Part shown: piece after piece, positions 45,301 through 54,240 of the stretch
Layout of the letters: each line of letters opens with the position of its first letter
Position numbering within the stretch: the first letter of the stretch is position 1
Notes under the pieces: model-generated
What the model was told of the DNA's origin: nothing
Database searches by the model: none
The model's input: the letters and a program-made list of their open reading frames with translations, nothing else
Made by a program: the position numbers and the translations under genes
Source: Nocardiopsis alkaliphila YIM 80379
GTDB lineage: Bacteria; Actinomycetota; Actinomycetes; Streptosporangiales; Streptosporangiaceae
DNA: 54,240 nucleotides
Direction: 5' to 3'
Assembly: GCF_000341005.1 (NCBI RefSeq)
Contig: NZ_ANBD01000031.1
Coordinates: forward strand, 3,932-58,171

Positions 45301-47617
45301 CGACGAAGCGGAACAGGGAGACGAATGGATCACCCACGCCACCGCTTCCGTGGACCGTTCGATGGCAGTGAGTTCACGGTCGCTGGAGCCTGTTGAGAGC
45401 ATCCGTGCGCGTTGTCCGGAGGAATGGTCATGGAAGCGGGTCGATGAGGTCTTCCTCAACATGGGGGTGGAGGGATACACCTTCCCCTGGGTCGTGGAGG
45501 AGCTGCGACGCAACGAGACGGAACAGCTGGCGATCGTCACCATCGACCACACCCCCAAACTGCATCCGAGCAGTTGGACGGCGGTCATCGACGGAGCTTT
45601 GACCGTCAGTGGAGTCTTGGTCACCCAGGAGGATTCACGTACTCTCCGTACCTCCTCCCACCTGGACTCGATCGTCTACCGTGGGGAGCCGCCCGGCCGT
45701 GTGGTGGTGCATACGACGCGTTCCGCTCACTCTCCGGCGACGACCATCGACGTCTTGGTCGCCGACGAGCACGGCAACGTCGTGTGTGAGGCGAAGGGCC
45801 TGCGCTTCACCCAGGTCCACGACCGCCCGGGAAGCGTGCTCACACCGCGCCAGCTCGTTCACGAGGTCGTGTGGAAGCCGCTCGAAGCGACCGGGGAACG
45901 GCGCTCCGTGAACACTGTCGTGCTCCTGGGGGATTCCCCCGTCACCTCGGCAATGGAACGCACTCTACGGTCCCGGAACATCTCGGTCACCCGGTTGGAG
46001 CGACCCCGAGATCTCCTCGACCTTCCGGAGGGGCGACAAGGCGTCGTCCTGGTGGTTCCGGAACCATCACGCGACGGTGAAACGGCGCAGAGTGCTTCGG
46101 AACGGTGCGCGTGGACACTTGTCGACGTCGCCCAACATCTCGGACGTCGCGGTTCAGGAGACACGGATCCCGCTCTCCGACTCTGGTGCTTGACCCGGGG
46201 GGTGCGGGACCCAGAGCACGAATCCGCTCTTTCCCAGGCCCCGCTGTGGGGGGTTTCCAGGATCATCGCCGGTGAGCGGTCGGACCTGTGGGGTGGGCTG
46301 GTAGACCTACAGAACGGGCTGGATCCGGCCGTGGACGAGAGCATGGGGCTGCTGGTCGATCTCCTCGAACGGGTGGGACCCACGGAGGACGTCGTCTCGC
46401 TCACGTCGGAGGGGGCCTACGCTGCGCGCCTGAGCCAGGTGGAACGACAGCTGACGGAACCGGTCCTGGAATGCCAACCTCACGGCACCTATTTGATCAC
46501 CGGTGGTCTGGGTGCTCTGGGCTTGGCCACCGCGCAGTACCTGGCCGAACGTGGGGCGCGCCGACTCGTCCTGGTCGGTCGTCGTGGATTGCCGCCACGA
46601 TCCGAATGGGGACGGGTCGAGGACCCCGGAATCCGCGCTGGTATCGACGCGGTGCTCGCGTTGGAAGCCCTAGGGGTGACCGTGCGGGTGCTCTCCCTGG
46701 ACATCTCGGATGCCGAGGCGGCTACCGCGGCCCTCGACCCATCCGCGCTCGGACTGCCTCCCATCAGAGGCGTCGTTCACGCCGCAGGTGTGGTGTCGGA
46801 TGCCTTGGTGGACAAGACCGATCTTCGTGACCTGCGAACCACCTTCGGACCCAAAGTGGGTGGGGCCATGGTGCTGCACCGTCTCTTCCCTCCGGGGACG
46901 TTGGACTTCTTCACCATGTTCTCGTCCTGCGGTCAGTTCGCCCGGTTGACCGGGCAGACGAGTTACGCCGCCGCCAACTCGTTCCTGGACGGCCTGGCGG
47001 CACTGCGTAGTGCCGAAGGACACACCGAGACCACCAGTCTGGCGTGGACACAGTGGCGTGGTGTGGGGATGGGCGAGAGCACCGCGAGCACCACGATCAT
47101 GGAGGCCGAGTCCCGAGGTCTGGGAGGTATCTCTTTGACGGAGGCGTTCCGATCGTGGGCGTTCTCGGACCGTTTCGGATTGCCGTACTACGCGATTCTC
47201 CGTGTGATGCCCGACCGGTCCTTGCCGGTCTTCTCCGAACTGGAGGACGTGGAGAACGCCGAGGACGCCGAAGGAGGGTCCTTGGCGGTGGACTGGTCGG
47301 CGTTCTCCCCGGAGGAACTCGCTCCGGCGGTACTGGGTGAGACACACGAACAAGCCGCGATCGAACTCAACCTGTCCGTCGAGGACGTGGAGATTGACCG
47401 ACCATTGGTGGAGCTGGGGGTGGACTCGGTGATGACCGTCGGCCTTCGGGTTCGACTGCACCGCCGGTTCGGTGTGGATCTGCCACCGACGATCCTATGG
47501 AGTAACCCAACGATCCGTTCCATCGCTGAGCTGCTCACCGGGGAACTGGGCGGGGATGCTGTGGGCGACCCGCCCGAAACCTCCACCGGACAGCCCGTGG
47601 AGACCGCCACCGTGTGA
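42305..47617 (+). CDS. Iterative type I PKS, KS-AT-DH-KR-ACP, probable aryl (naphthoate-type) acid synthase
   Basis: Protein of about 1770 residues. KS about 8-440 with DTACAGS (Cys near 178), HGTGTPLGD and NIGHVEA. AT about 535-850 with GHSVGE near 624 and VAFH, the malonyl-type signature. DH/thioester-hydrolase region about 890-1190 with DHKVVGVETVP near 928 and VEGYTFPW, a block I associate with bacterial aromatic iterative PKSs. KR about 1390-1600 with TGGLGALG. ACP with LGVDS, Ser near 1708. The domain order is that of AziB, NcsB and MdpB, which make naphthoates. No product-releasing TE is present. ATG 42305 with AGGGAG; an earlier GTG (42263) overlaps mbtH. Confidence 0.9.
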   Translation: MTGKQDEAIAIIGMSCRFAPNIDSPAGLWSALLGDPAPVGEMPSKRWDPYLSGSPEATAILRKTTRKGFFLDDIEGFEAEFFKITPREAEYLDPQQRILLELSWEALGDAGMPPLSLGKSDTGVFVSANSNDYGRRLLEDIPRTGAWAVNGTTYYGIANRISYFLDLRGPSMAVDTACAGSLTALHTAALSLRSGETSLAIVGGINIMASPALVVALDAAGATAPDGRSKAFDRRADGYGRGEGAAVMVLKRLSDARRDKDTVHSLIVGSGVYQDGRSDGMMAPDGEAQENMLRGVYASSGIDPASVDYVEAHGTGTPLGDQAETTAMAKVFGTVRAPDRPLLFGTLKPNIGHVEAASGIAGAMKTVLALEHEKIPVSPHDEVNPDLDLDSRSLRLVDEPQEWCRGERPRRAGVSSYGVGGTISHLVLEEAPADLAADRSAIEPHDDGTPVLLPLSAESDKGLRALAKAHADWLREHPDARLTSVAHTLTRRRSHLTVRAAVVASSSEEAADLLTALAEDQRSPKAVFGRARSVDGNGPVWVFSGHGSQWSGMGRELLQEEPVFSSAIDGLADVFREEVGWTPREVIEQGGPWTVSRVQAMTFAMQIALSDVWHAQGLRPTAIIGHSVGEVAAAVVAGALDREPAARFACRRAVALEDIAGAGAMALVGLGFDEAGERVADRDGVEAAIAASTRSTVISGDAGAVEALADELRTEGVEVRSVNTDVAFHSPHVDAVLLKVAEAARELSARPPNIPLYSTALDDPRADAPREGHYWERNLRSSVRFAQGVQAALEDGARTFLEVSSHPVVAHSITECAIDSGLEDVTVAVSLRRDQPEVTTLSVNLARLFCSGSQIDWRYEGTLLPMPSVVWQHRPYWIFPDGPEESRGRGHDPDTHTLLGGLSTVASAPYQKVWQTHLDMANRPYAQDHKVVGVETVPASVVINSFAQAAAQGDRRTSGLTDIVLRTPLAATPPRVVQVVLDQNQVRMASRLRREEGVADEAEQGDEWITHATASVDRSMAVSSRSLEPVESIRARCPEEWSWKRVDEVFLNMGVEGYTFPWVVEELRRNETEQLAIVTIDHTPKLHPSSWTAVIDGALTVSGVLVTQEDSRTLRTSSHLDSIVYRGEPPGRVVVHTTRSAHSPATTIDVLVADEHGNVVCEAKGLRFTQVHDRPGSVLTPRQLVHEVVWKPLEATGERRSVNTVVLLGDSPVTSAMERTLRSRNISVTRLERPRDLLDLPEGRQGVVLVVPEPSRDGETAQSASERCAWTLVDVAQHLGRRGSGDTDPALRLWCLTRGVRDPEHESALSQAPLWGVSRIIAGERSDLWGGLVDLQNGLDPAVDESMGLLVDLLERVGPTEDVVSLTSEGAYAARLSQVERQLTEPVLECQPHGTYLITGGLGALGLATAQYLAERGARRLVLVGRRGLPPRSEWGRVEDPGIRAGIDAVLALEALGVTVRVLSLDISDAEAATAALDPSALGLPPIRGVVHAAGVVSDALVDKTDLRDLRTTFGPKVGGAMVLHRLFPPGTLDFFTMFSSCGQFARLTGQTSYAAANSFLDGLAALRSAEGHTETTSLAWTQWRGVGMGESTASTTIMEAESRGLGGISLTEAFRSWAFSDRFGLPYYAILRVMPDRSLPVFSELEDVENAEDAEGGSLAVDWSAFSPEELAPAVLGETHEQAAIELNLSVEDVEIDRPLVELGVDSVMTVGLRVRLHRRFGVDLPPTILWSNPTIRSIAELLTGELGGDAVGDPPETSTGQPVETATV

Positions 47618-47626
47618 CGTGTTTCC

Positions 47627-47671
47627 GGGACGGGCGCTGTGGGGCCGGCCCGGCCCCACAGCGCCCGTCCC
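47627..47671. terminator. Strong hairpin after the PKS gene
   Basis: A perfect 22-bp inverted repeat (47627-47648 and 47650-47671) begins 10 nt after the PKS stop: GGGACGGGCGCTGTGGGGCC pairs with its complement on the other side. It is followed by CGCGTGGTTC, without a long T-run, as is common in actinomycetes. It should end the plus operon that began at 32641. Confidence 0.8.
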
Positions 47672-47714
47672 GCGTGGTTCGCACGTCCGTCGAGGACCGA
47701 CCAGGAGAGGAATC

Positions 47715-48545
47715 ATGGGCACTCTCGCTGTTTCCGGAGCCGAATTACACTACGAGATATCCGGCTCGGGCCCTCTTTTGTTGCTGATCCCAGGAGGTAC
47801 GGACGATGCACGGGACTTCGCCGGGCTCATCCCGCTGTTGGAGACATCCTTCAGTGTGCTCACCTATGACTGCAGAGGAGTCTCCCGGAGCAGACTGAGC
47901 GAGCCCACCGACAGGGTTTCCGTGGAGACTCAGGCCCAGGACGCCTGGAACCTGTTGAAAAGGGTCGATGGAGGGCCGGCGTACGTCTTCGGTACGAGTG
48001 GTGGTGGCCAGATCGGACTGGAGCTCACGGCTCGCCACCCGGTGTCGGTGATGGCACTCGTGGTTCACGAACCACCGGTAGCTCGGTTCCTACCCGAGTG
48101 GGACACGCGCCGGAGTCTTGTACTCAAGGTGTGCGAGATCTACCGGACCCATGGGGCGGAACGGGCCATGGAAGTCTTCGTGGCGGGATCCAGGATGAAG
48201 CATGTTTCGGACCCGGCCCGGCATGCTCCGGAGAGTCCTCGATCCGCTGTTCTGGCCCAAGAGAGAGCCATCCGCATGCGGAGGAACCTGGATCACTTCT
48301 TCTCGCGTGTCCTGTCGGGCGTCGTCGACTACCGGCCTGACACTGATGTCCTGAAGGAGACGGGCGTACGGATCATGGTGGGCGTTGGGCAGACGTCGCG
48401 GGAACAGTTCGCTCATGACACCGGACTTGCGCTGGCTGCTCGGTTGGGCAGTACACCGACCGTCTTTCCCGGAGGGCACGCGGGTTTTGTCACCCACCCG
48501 GTCGGTTTCGCCGATCGTCTTCGCGGACTCATGGAAGCCGACTGA
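47715..48545 (+). CDS. Alpha/beta hydrolase
   Basis: Hydrolase of 276 residues. The fold is complete: LLLIPGGTDDARDF (oxyanion region), YDCRGVSRS, nucleophile elbow FGTSGGG with Ser95, and His in FPGGHAGFV. ATG start after AGGAGAGG. It lies beyond the strong hairpin, so it is probably transcribed separately, although it is the last gene before the transposon and may belong to the cluster. It could hydrolyse the PKS-bound acid, the epoxide or an ester for detoxification; nothing in the sequence singles out one of these. Confidence 0.8.
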   Translation: MGTLAVSGAELHYEISGSGPLLLLIPGGTDDARDFAGLIPLLETSFSVLTYDCRGVSRSRLSEPTDRVSVETQAQDAWNLLKRVDGGPAYVFGTSGGGQIGLELTARHPVSVMALVVHEPPVARFLPEWDTRRSLVLKVCEIYRTHGAERAMEVFVAGSRMKHVSDPARHAPESPRSAVLAQERAIRMRRNLDHFFSRVLSGVVDYRPDTDVLKETGVRIMVGVGQTSREQFAHDTGLALAARLGSTPTVFPGGHAGFVTHPVGFADRLRGLMEAD

Positions 48546-48691
48546 TCTCCCGTGGTGGTCGATTCGCCGACAGGAAGAAGCCAGGAGTGCGAGGACCCCC
48601 TCGTCCGGTTCGTGCCACCTAGACGGCCGAGGGGCCTCGTCCCCCATGCATCCAGAACGTGAGTGCTCGCGCAATGACCTAAAAACACTGC

Positions 48692-49693
48692 CTAGATCGT
48701 TGATGGGAAATCCCTGAACCTGCTGCGGGCATAGCGAAGGGCGTCCAGGATCGGTGTGTGAAGACTGACCTTGACGCCCTTCTGACAGCACTCTACGTCC
48801 ATCTGGACGACGATGTGCTCCCTTCAACGAACCGGCCTCGTGGGCCGGGCCGGCCTCGCCTGCTCACCGACGCCGAGCTGGTGTGCGTGGCCATCGCCCA
48901 GGTCCTGCTCAGATGCGACTCCGAACACCACTGGATGCGGGCCGCCCCGGCCCGGATCGGTCACCTGTTCCCCCGCCTACCGTGCCAATCGGAATACAAC
49001 CGCCACCTACGCGCGCTGGCCCCGGTCCTGCTCACCGTCGCAATGTGGTTGGCCCGCTCCATCCCCACCTGGTGGGAGAGTCTGCGGTTGATGGATGGCA
49101 CCCCCATCCGGTGCGGCGCTTCCCGGGTGACGGTCCACCGCTCCGGTCTGGGCCAGATCGCCGGGTATGGGATGGACACCTCCCACCACGCCTTCTACTG
49201 GGGCGCCAAGCTGATGCTGATCACCACCGCCGAGGGGGCGGTGTGCGCGTTCAGTCTGGCCCACCCCAAAGAGCTGGACGAGCGTAAACAGGCCCTGCAT
49301 CTGTTGCACGCACAGCAGTGCGCACCCGCCCCGGTGCCGATCGTGTGCGACAAGGGTTTCGCCGGGGCCGGGATCCAGGCCGCGGTGGCCCGGCTGGGGC
49401 ACACCATCGTGCGTCCGGCCCTGGAATCGGAGAAGAAACGCGGCCAGGGCCCGTCAGGGTTTCCTGGCTGGTTGCGTCAGAGGATCGAGGCGATCATCTG
49501 GACGTTGAAGGACCAGCTCGGGCTGGAGCGGCACCGGGCCCGGACCAGCGAGGGGTTGTGGGTCAGGGTGTGTCAACGGATCTGCGCGCTCAACGCCGCG
49601 ATCTGGCACAACTGGCTGATCGGTGCCCCGGTCAAGCGGTCGTTGATCGCTTACGACCACTGACCAGGACACATTTTCCCATCAACGATCTAG
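48692..49693 (+). mobile_element. IS982-family insertion sequence, complete
   Basis: About 1.0 kb. Perfect terminal inverted repeats of 19 bp bound the element: CTAGATCGTTGATGGGAAA at 48692-48710 and its reverse complement at 49675-49693. One full transposase gene fills the inside. I see no certain target duplication. The right end lies exactly at the 3' end of the VOC gene. Length, repeats and the single gene fit IS982. Confidence 0.85.
48758..49663 (+). CDS. IS982-family transposase
   Basis: DDE transposase of 301 residues. The catalytic acids are likely in LRLMDGTPIRCG, PIVCDKGFAG and the Glu of RIEAIIWTLKDQLGLERHRA. The gene is full length with no stop or frame break, and with perfect inverted repeats on both sides the element may still be mobile. 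GTG start. It marks the right boundary of the biosynthetic cluster. Confidence 0.88.
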   Translation: MKTDLDALLTALYVHLDDDVLPSTNRPRGPGRPRLLTDAELVCVAIAQVLLRCDSEHHWMRAAPARIGHLFPRLPCQSEYNRHLRALAPVLLTVAMWLARSIPTWWESLRLMDGTPIRCGASRVTVHRSGLGQIAGYGMDTSHHAFYWGAKLMLITTAEGAVCAFSLAHPKELDERKQALHLLHAQQCAPAPVPIVCDKGFAGAGIQAAVARLGHTIVRPALESEKKRGQGPSGFPGWLRQRIEAIIWTLKDQLGLERHRARTSEGLWVRVCQRICALNAAIWHNWLIGAPVKRSLIAYDH

Positions 49694-50088
49694 CGGTCTC
49701 GCGATCGTAGAACGCAGAACTCATTGCCCTCAGGGTCGGTCAGGACGGTCCAAGGCACGTCCTTCTGTCCCACCGAGACCTCATTGGCGCCCATGCCGAG
49801 CAGCCGGGCGACCTCTTCATCCCAATCGTCCTTCGTGTGCGGGGCCAGGTCCATGTGCAGTCGATTCTTGACCTGCTTGTCCTCGGATACCCGGACGAAA
49901 ACCATCCCGGGTGGGTAATGTGCCCATTCCTCATGGGAGACGGCGTCGGTTCCCATCCATGGTGGGATGAGGACGGTCTCTTCATCCGATTGGTAGAGGA
50001 CTCGCCAGCTGAGTACCTCGGACCACCACAGGCCCTGAGCCACGGGATCGTGGCAATCGACGACATTGCTATACCAACGGACCGGCAT
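49690..50088 (-). CDS. VOC (glyoxalase-like) family protein
   Basis: Protein of 132 residues with the beta-alpha-beta-beta-beta layout of the VOC fold: MPVRWYSNVVDCHDP at the start, RLHMDLAP with a possible metal ligand in the middle, and TDPEGNEFCVLRS at the end. The family includes glyoxalases, dioxygenases and drug-binding proteins such as bleomycin resistance proteins. The stop codon TAG (49692-49690) is formed by the terminal repeat of the IS, so the last residues may have been changed by the insertion, although the core fold is complete. Start at ATG 50088 after GGGGGAG. Confidence 0.75.
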   Translation of the reverse strand: MPVRWYSNVVDCHDPVAQGLWWSEVLSWRVLYQSDEETVLIPPWMGTDAVSHEEWAHYPPGMVFVRVSEDKQVKNRLHMDLAPHTKDDWDEEVARLLGMGANEVSVGQKDVPWTVLTDPEGNEFCVLRSRDR

Positions 50089-50203
50089 CTCTCCCCCTGA
50101 GTGCGGTTCGGCGGACGTTGTCGACCGCCAATTTATCACTCATGGTCAAAGGATCGATTCCGAGAGTGATGGTCGAGGGGTTGCCGACGTGGGTTCATCC
50201 GTC

Positions 50204-50692
50204 CTACGCTTTCAGAGCCCTTTGGCGACGCAGTCGGTCCACCCATGCCTGGGCGGTGTACCTCGGGACGTCGTAGTGCTGCGCCAACTTGCCCACGCTC
50301 TTGGTGTCTAGAAAGACCTTCTTCACCTCTTCGGCGTCGGGCATGCGGCGATAGGGGCGGCGTGAGGCCGAAAAGGCGGCCGGATCCTTCGTCGGCTTGG
50401 GATCGTTCGCGGAGGGCGTATTCGTCTCTTTCCCGGGAGCCGAGTTCAGTGCCCGGCCGGTCTTGCTCAGCGAACGGACGAAGCTCTCGAAGTCGACACT
50501 CCGCATCGCGTCGAACAGGAAGTCGCCTTCCTCGGCTTCTTGGGGTATGTGGATGTTCAGTTCCCGAAGCTGTAGCGTGCGGTTCTCGGCGTACTGCATC
50601 GTCGCGTTCACTGCGACGACATCTTGGTCGAGCTCGTCACTGTCCCCGTTGTAGAATTTGATGGACACCACACACTTCTTCAGTGTGGTCAT
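50204..50692 (-). CDS. Hypothetical protein with C-terminal helix-turn-helix
   Basis: Protein of 162 residues, not recognised. Residues 1-75 form a beta-rich domain (KKCVVSIKFYNGD, TLQLRELNIHI). A low-complexity Lys/Pro/Thr linker (about 80-108) leads to a C-terminal HTH-like segment (EEVKKVFLDTKSVGKLAQHY, then DVPRYTAQAWVDRLRR), similar in plan to recombination-directionality or small phage DNA-binding proteins. ATG start after GGGGGCC. No neighbour suggests a function. Confidence 0.65.
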   Translation of the reverse strand: MTTLKKCVVSIKFYNGDSDELDQDVVAVNATMQYAENRTLQLRELNIHIPQEAEEGDFLFDAMRSVDFESFVRSLSKTGRALNSAPGKETNTPSANDPKPTKDPAAFSASRRPYRRMPDAEEVKKVFLDTKSVGKLAQHYDVPRYTAQAWVDRLRRQRALKA

Positions 50693-51124
50693 CGGAAAGG
50701 CCCCCTTGTTTTCGGGCTGTCCGGGCTGAAACCGACCGAGAGAGGCGCCATTGCGCCTGTCGCGATCAACGTAGCGTGAGCATCCAGGGTGGCTCCGCTG
50801 GTTTGAGAGTGCAGATTCACACCTAACGAGGCCAATGATACATCACGTGAACTGGTCTAACTCTTCGCCGTAGGCTTGATGTGTTGTGTCTACACCACTA
50901 CCGTACGTGGCTTTGCGCCTTGAGTAAATGAAGATTTTCTTCGTGTTCTGGGTGGTCATCCTCTCACCGCTGTGGGGCGAGCCGTCGTTCGGATGGCGAA
51001 AGAGCAACGGACATGGTGAGAGATCGAGGCGGTGGACACCACACCTGGAGGCGATGCCCGCGCCTGGTACTTCGACCTCGCAGTGTGTGAAGGGCGGGGA
51101 CGGTCCCTCTTCCTCCGGGCCCAC
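50693..51124. other. Long intergenic region without a convincing gene
   Basis: This 432-nt stretch lies upstream of the HTH protein gene and downstream of the phosphodiesterase gene (both -). The part around 50815-50950 is AT-richer and may hold the promoter of the HTH gene. Open frames of 93 (-) and 66 (+) codons exist but have no ribosome site at proper distance and no recognisable composition; a 38-codon frame from ATG 50964 (-) is conceivable. I see no tRNA or repeat. Confidence 0.4.
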
Positions 51125-52129
51125 CTAGTCGATGGGCTGCGGGTCCAGGAAGTGTTCTCGGCACAGGAAGGCGTGCCGGGAGAAGTCGGTGAACACCCCA
51201 TCCACACCGAGCTCGAAGAACACCTCATATTCCGCGGCGAAACCCCCGTAGTCCTTGGGGTCGCCGTCCGAACGCAGCTCGGTGGGCAGGAAGTGGTTCT
51301 CGCTGCGGAACGTGTACGGGTGCACCAGCAGGCCGGCCTCGTGTGCCTTCTCCACCAGGTCGGTGGGCTCACCCAGGGAACCGTCCTCGCCCGTGGGAAC
51401 GATCAGACTCTTGTGCGGGCCGATGGCGTGCGCGAACGTCGCCACCTCCGCCAACCCGTCCGGGGTGGTGTAGTGCAGCCAGTGCTCCTCGGTGCCCATC
51501 AGGTACACCAGGGGCAGCTCCGTCTCGGCGAGCGCGCGCAGGCTCTCGGCCTCGAAGGACTGGAGGAACACCGGAACCTCGGGTTCCTCCCCGACCAGCT
51601 CCGCCTCACGCAGCGCGGCGATCAGCGTCGGCTCCAGGGCCAGCCCCTGGGACACGTGGTAGGCGGGGTGCTTGGTCTCGGGATAGATCCCGATCGGGCG
51701 CCCCAACTCCTTGGTCAGGGAGAAGGCCAGCTCGATGACCTCCTGGAGCGTGGGGACCTGGTAGGTGCCGTCCATCACCGCGTTCTCCGGGCGGACCTTG
51801 GCCATGCGTTCCCGGGCGCGCAGGGTCTTGATCTCGGCCAGGGTGAAGTCCTGGGCGAAGAAGCCCTCCACGGTGCGCCCGTCGATGGTCCGAGTGGTGC
51901 GCCGGTCGGCGAACTCCGGACGATCGGCCACGTCCGTGGTCTCACCGATCTCCTGCTCGTGCCGGCAGATCAGTTCACCGTCCTTGGTGGCGACCAGGTC
52001 CATCTCGATGAAGTCGCCGCCGTGCCGGGCCCCCAGCTCATAGGAGGCCAGGGTGTGCTCGGGCCGATGTCCCGAAGCGCCCCGGTGCGAAATGATCTTG
52101 ATGGGGAGTTCCTTCTTGTTCCTGCGCAC
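51125..52129 (-). CDS. Glycerophosphodiester phosphodiesterase
   Basis: Hydrolase of about 334 residues that splits glycerophosphodiesters into glycerol 3-phosphate and an alcohol. The GDPD signature is clear: ISHRGASGHRPEHT at about 11-24 (catalytic His and Arg), GDFIEMDLVATKDGELICRHE with metal-binding Glu and Asp, and the C-terminal GVDGVFTDF. I choose the GTG at 52129 because an obvious serC terminator lies at 52175-52199, upstream of it. The frame runs to 52261 and would include a lipobox-like LIAC, but this section is read through that terminator and into serC. Without that extension the protein is cytoplasmic. Confidence 0.85.
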   Translation of the reverse strand: MRRNKKELPIKIISHRGASGHRPEHTLASYELGARHGGDFIEMDLVATKDGELICRHEQEIGETTDVADRPEFADRRTTRTIDGRTVEGFFAQDFTLAEIKTLRARERMAKVRPENAVMDGTYQVPTLQEVIELAFSLTKELGRPIGIYPETKHPAYHVSQGLALEPTLIAALREAELVGEEPEVPVFLQSFEAESLRALAETELPLVYLMGTEEHWLHYTTPDGLAEVATFAHAIGPHKSLIVPTGEDGSLGEPTDLVEKAHEAGLLVHPYTFRSENHFLPTELRSDGDPKDYGGFAAEYEVFFELGVDGVFTDFSRHAFLCREHFLDPQPID

Positions 52130-52174
52130 AGTCGAACCGTCCAGACAAGCGATGAGCGAAAGTGAAATGAGGAG

Positions 52175-52199
52175 GCCGACCCACGTGCGGCGGGTCGGC
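52175..52199 (-). terminator. Terminator of serC
   Basis: GCCGACCC (52175-52182) and GGGTCGGC (52192-52199) form an 8-bp stem with a 9-nt loop, 29 nt after the serC stop. On the minus strand the stem is followed by CTCCTCATTTCACTTTC, a T-rich tail. Confidence 0.75.
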
Positions 52200-52227
52200 T
52201 TCCATTCTCCAACGTGGGCGGAGCGAT

Positions 52228-54240
<2,013 letters not shown>

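Noticed and set aside
48546..48691. Remnant of the VOC gene to the left of the IS
   Set aside because: Reading the minus strand through the left flank gives no VOC-like sequence, and the VOC fold is already complete on the right side.
50843..51128. Short frames of 93 (-) and 66 (+) codons in the intergenic region
   Set aside because: No ribosome site at a suitable distance, overlapping each other on opposite strands, and no recognisable protein features.

Overview
The window is high-GC actinomycete DNA, possibly Streptosporangiales or Streptomyces-like (genus not decidable by eye). Starts are often GTG or TTG, there are many 1-4 nt overlaps between genes, and Shine-Dalgarno sites are GGAGG-like. 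Ordinary chromosomal genes flank a biosynthetic gene cluster of about 44 kb. Left flank (1-3310): an MFS exporter entering from the left, a MerR regulator, a BKACE-type enzyme and a membrane-anchored secreted protein. Right flank (49690-54240): a VOC protein, an HTH protein, a glycerophosphodiester phosphodiesterase, serC and an unknown partial gene. A complete IS982-type element lies at the right cluster boundary.

The cluster (about 3474-48545) has the parts expected for an azinomycin-like DNA alkylator. (i) Aryl acid arm: an iterative type I PKS (KS-AT-DH-KR-ACP, 42305-47617), a P450 and an O-methyltransferase (11621-13884), and an A-PCP didomain whose adenylation pocket lacks the Asp that binds an amino group. 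(ii) Hydroxy/epoxy acid arm: an A-KR-ACP protein suited to activating and reducing an alpha-keto acid, and a pair of acyl-CoA dehydrogenases. (iii) Azabicycle arm: a LysW-type amino-group carrier protein with LysX, LysY, LysZ and LysK homologues (32641-36586), a split transketolase, a DegT-type aminotransferase, a sulfotransferase and two coupled genes that I propose as the aziridine-forming pair. (iv) Terminus: a C-A-PCP-R NRPS with a threonine-type specificity code and reductive release. An MbtH protein, three type II thioesterases, a second P450, an MFS exporter and an AlkZ-type DNA glycosylase complete the set. AlkZ is the known self-resistance enzyme for azinomycin B.

Layout: alkZ (+); NRPS C-A*-PCP-C (-); a plus operon of MFS, A-PCP, P450, O-MT and TEII (8362-14607); two ACADs (-); a plus operon of C-A-PCP, TEII and A-KR-ACP (16947-24796); a minus operon from 32543 down to 24827 (two putative aziridine genes, aminotransferase, transketolase N, transketolase C plus carrier, P450, TEII, sulfotransferase); and a divergent plus operon from 32641 to 47617 (carrier protein set, SDR, terminal NRPS, MbtH, PKS) ending in a very strong hairpin.

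The main oddities are a transketolase subunit fused to a carrier protein, an NRPS whose adenylation domain has shrunk to about 185 residues, a condensation domain with Tyr in place of the catalytic His, two thioesterases with Cys as nucleophile, and a shared promoter-like motif (TATGTAG-N7-TATAGT) in two divergent intergenic regions. I saw no pathway-specific regulator inside the cluster.
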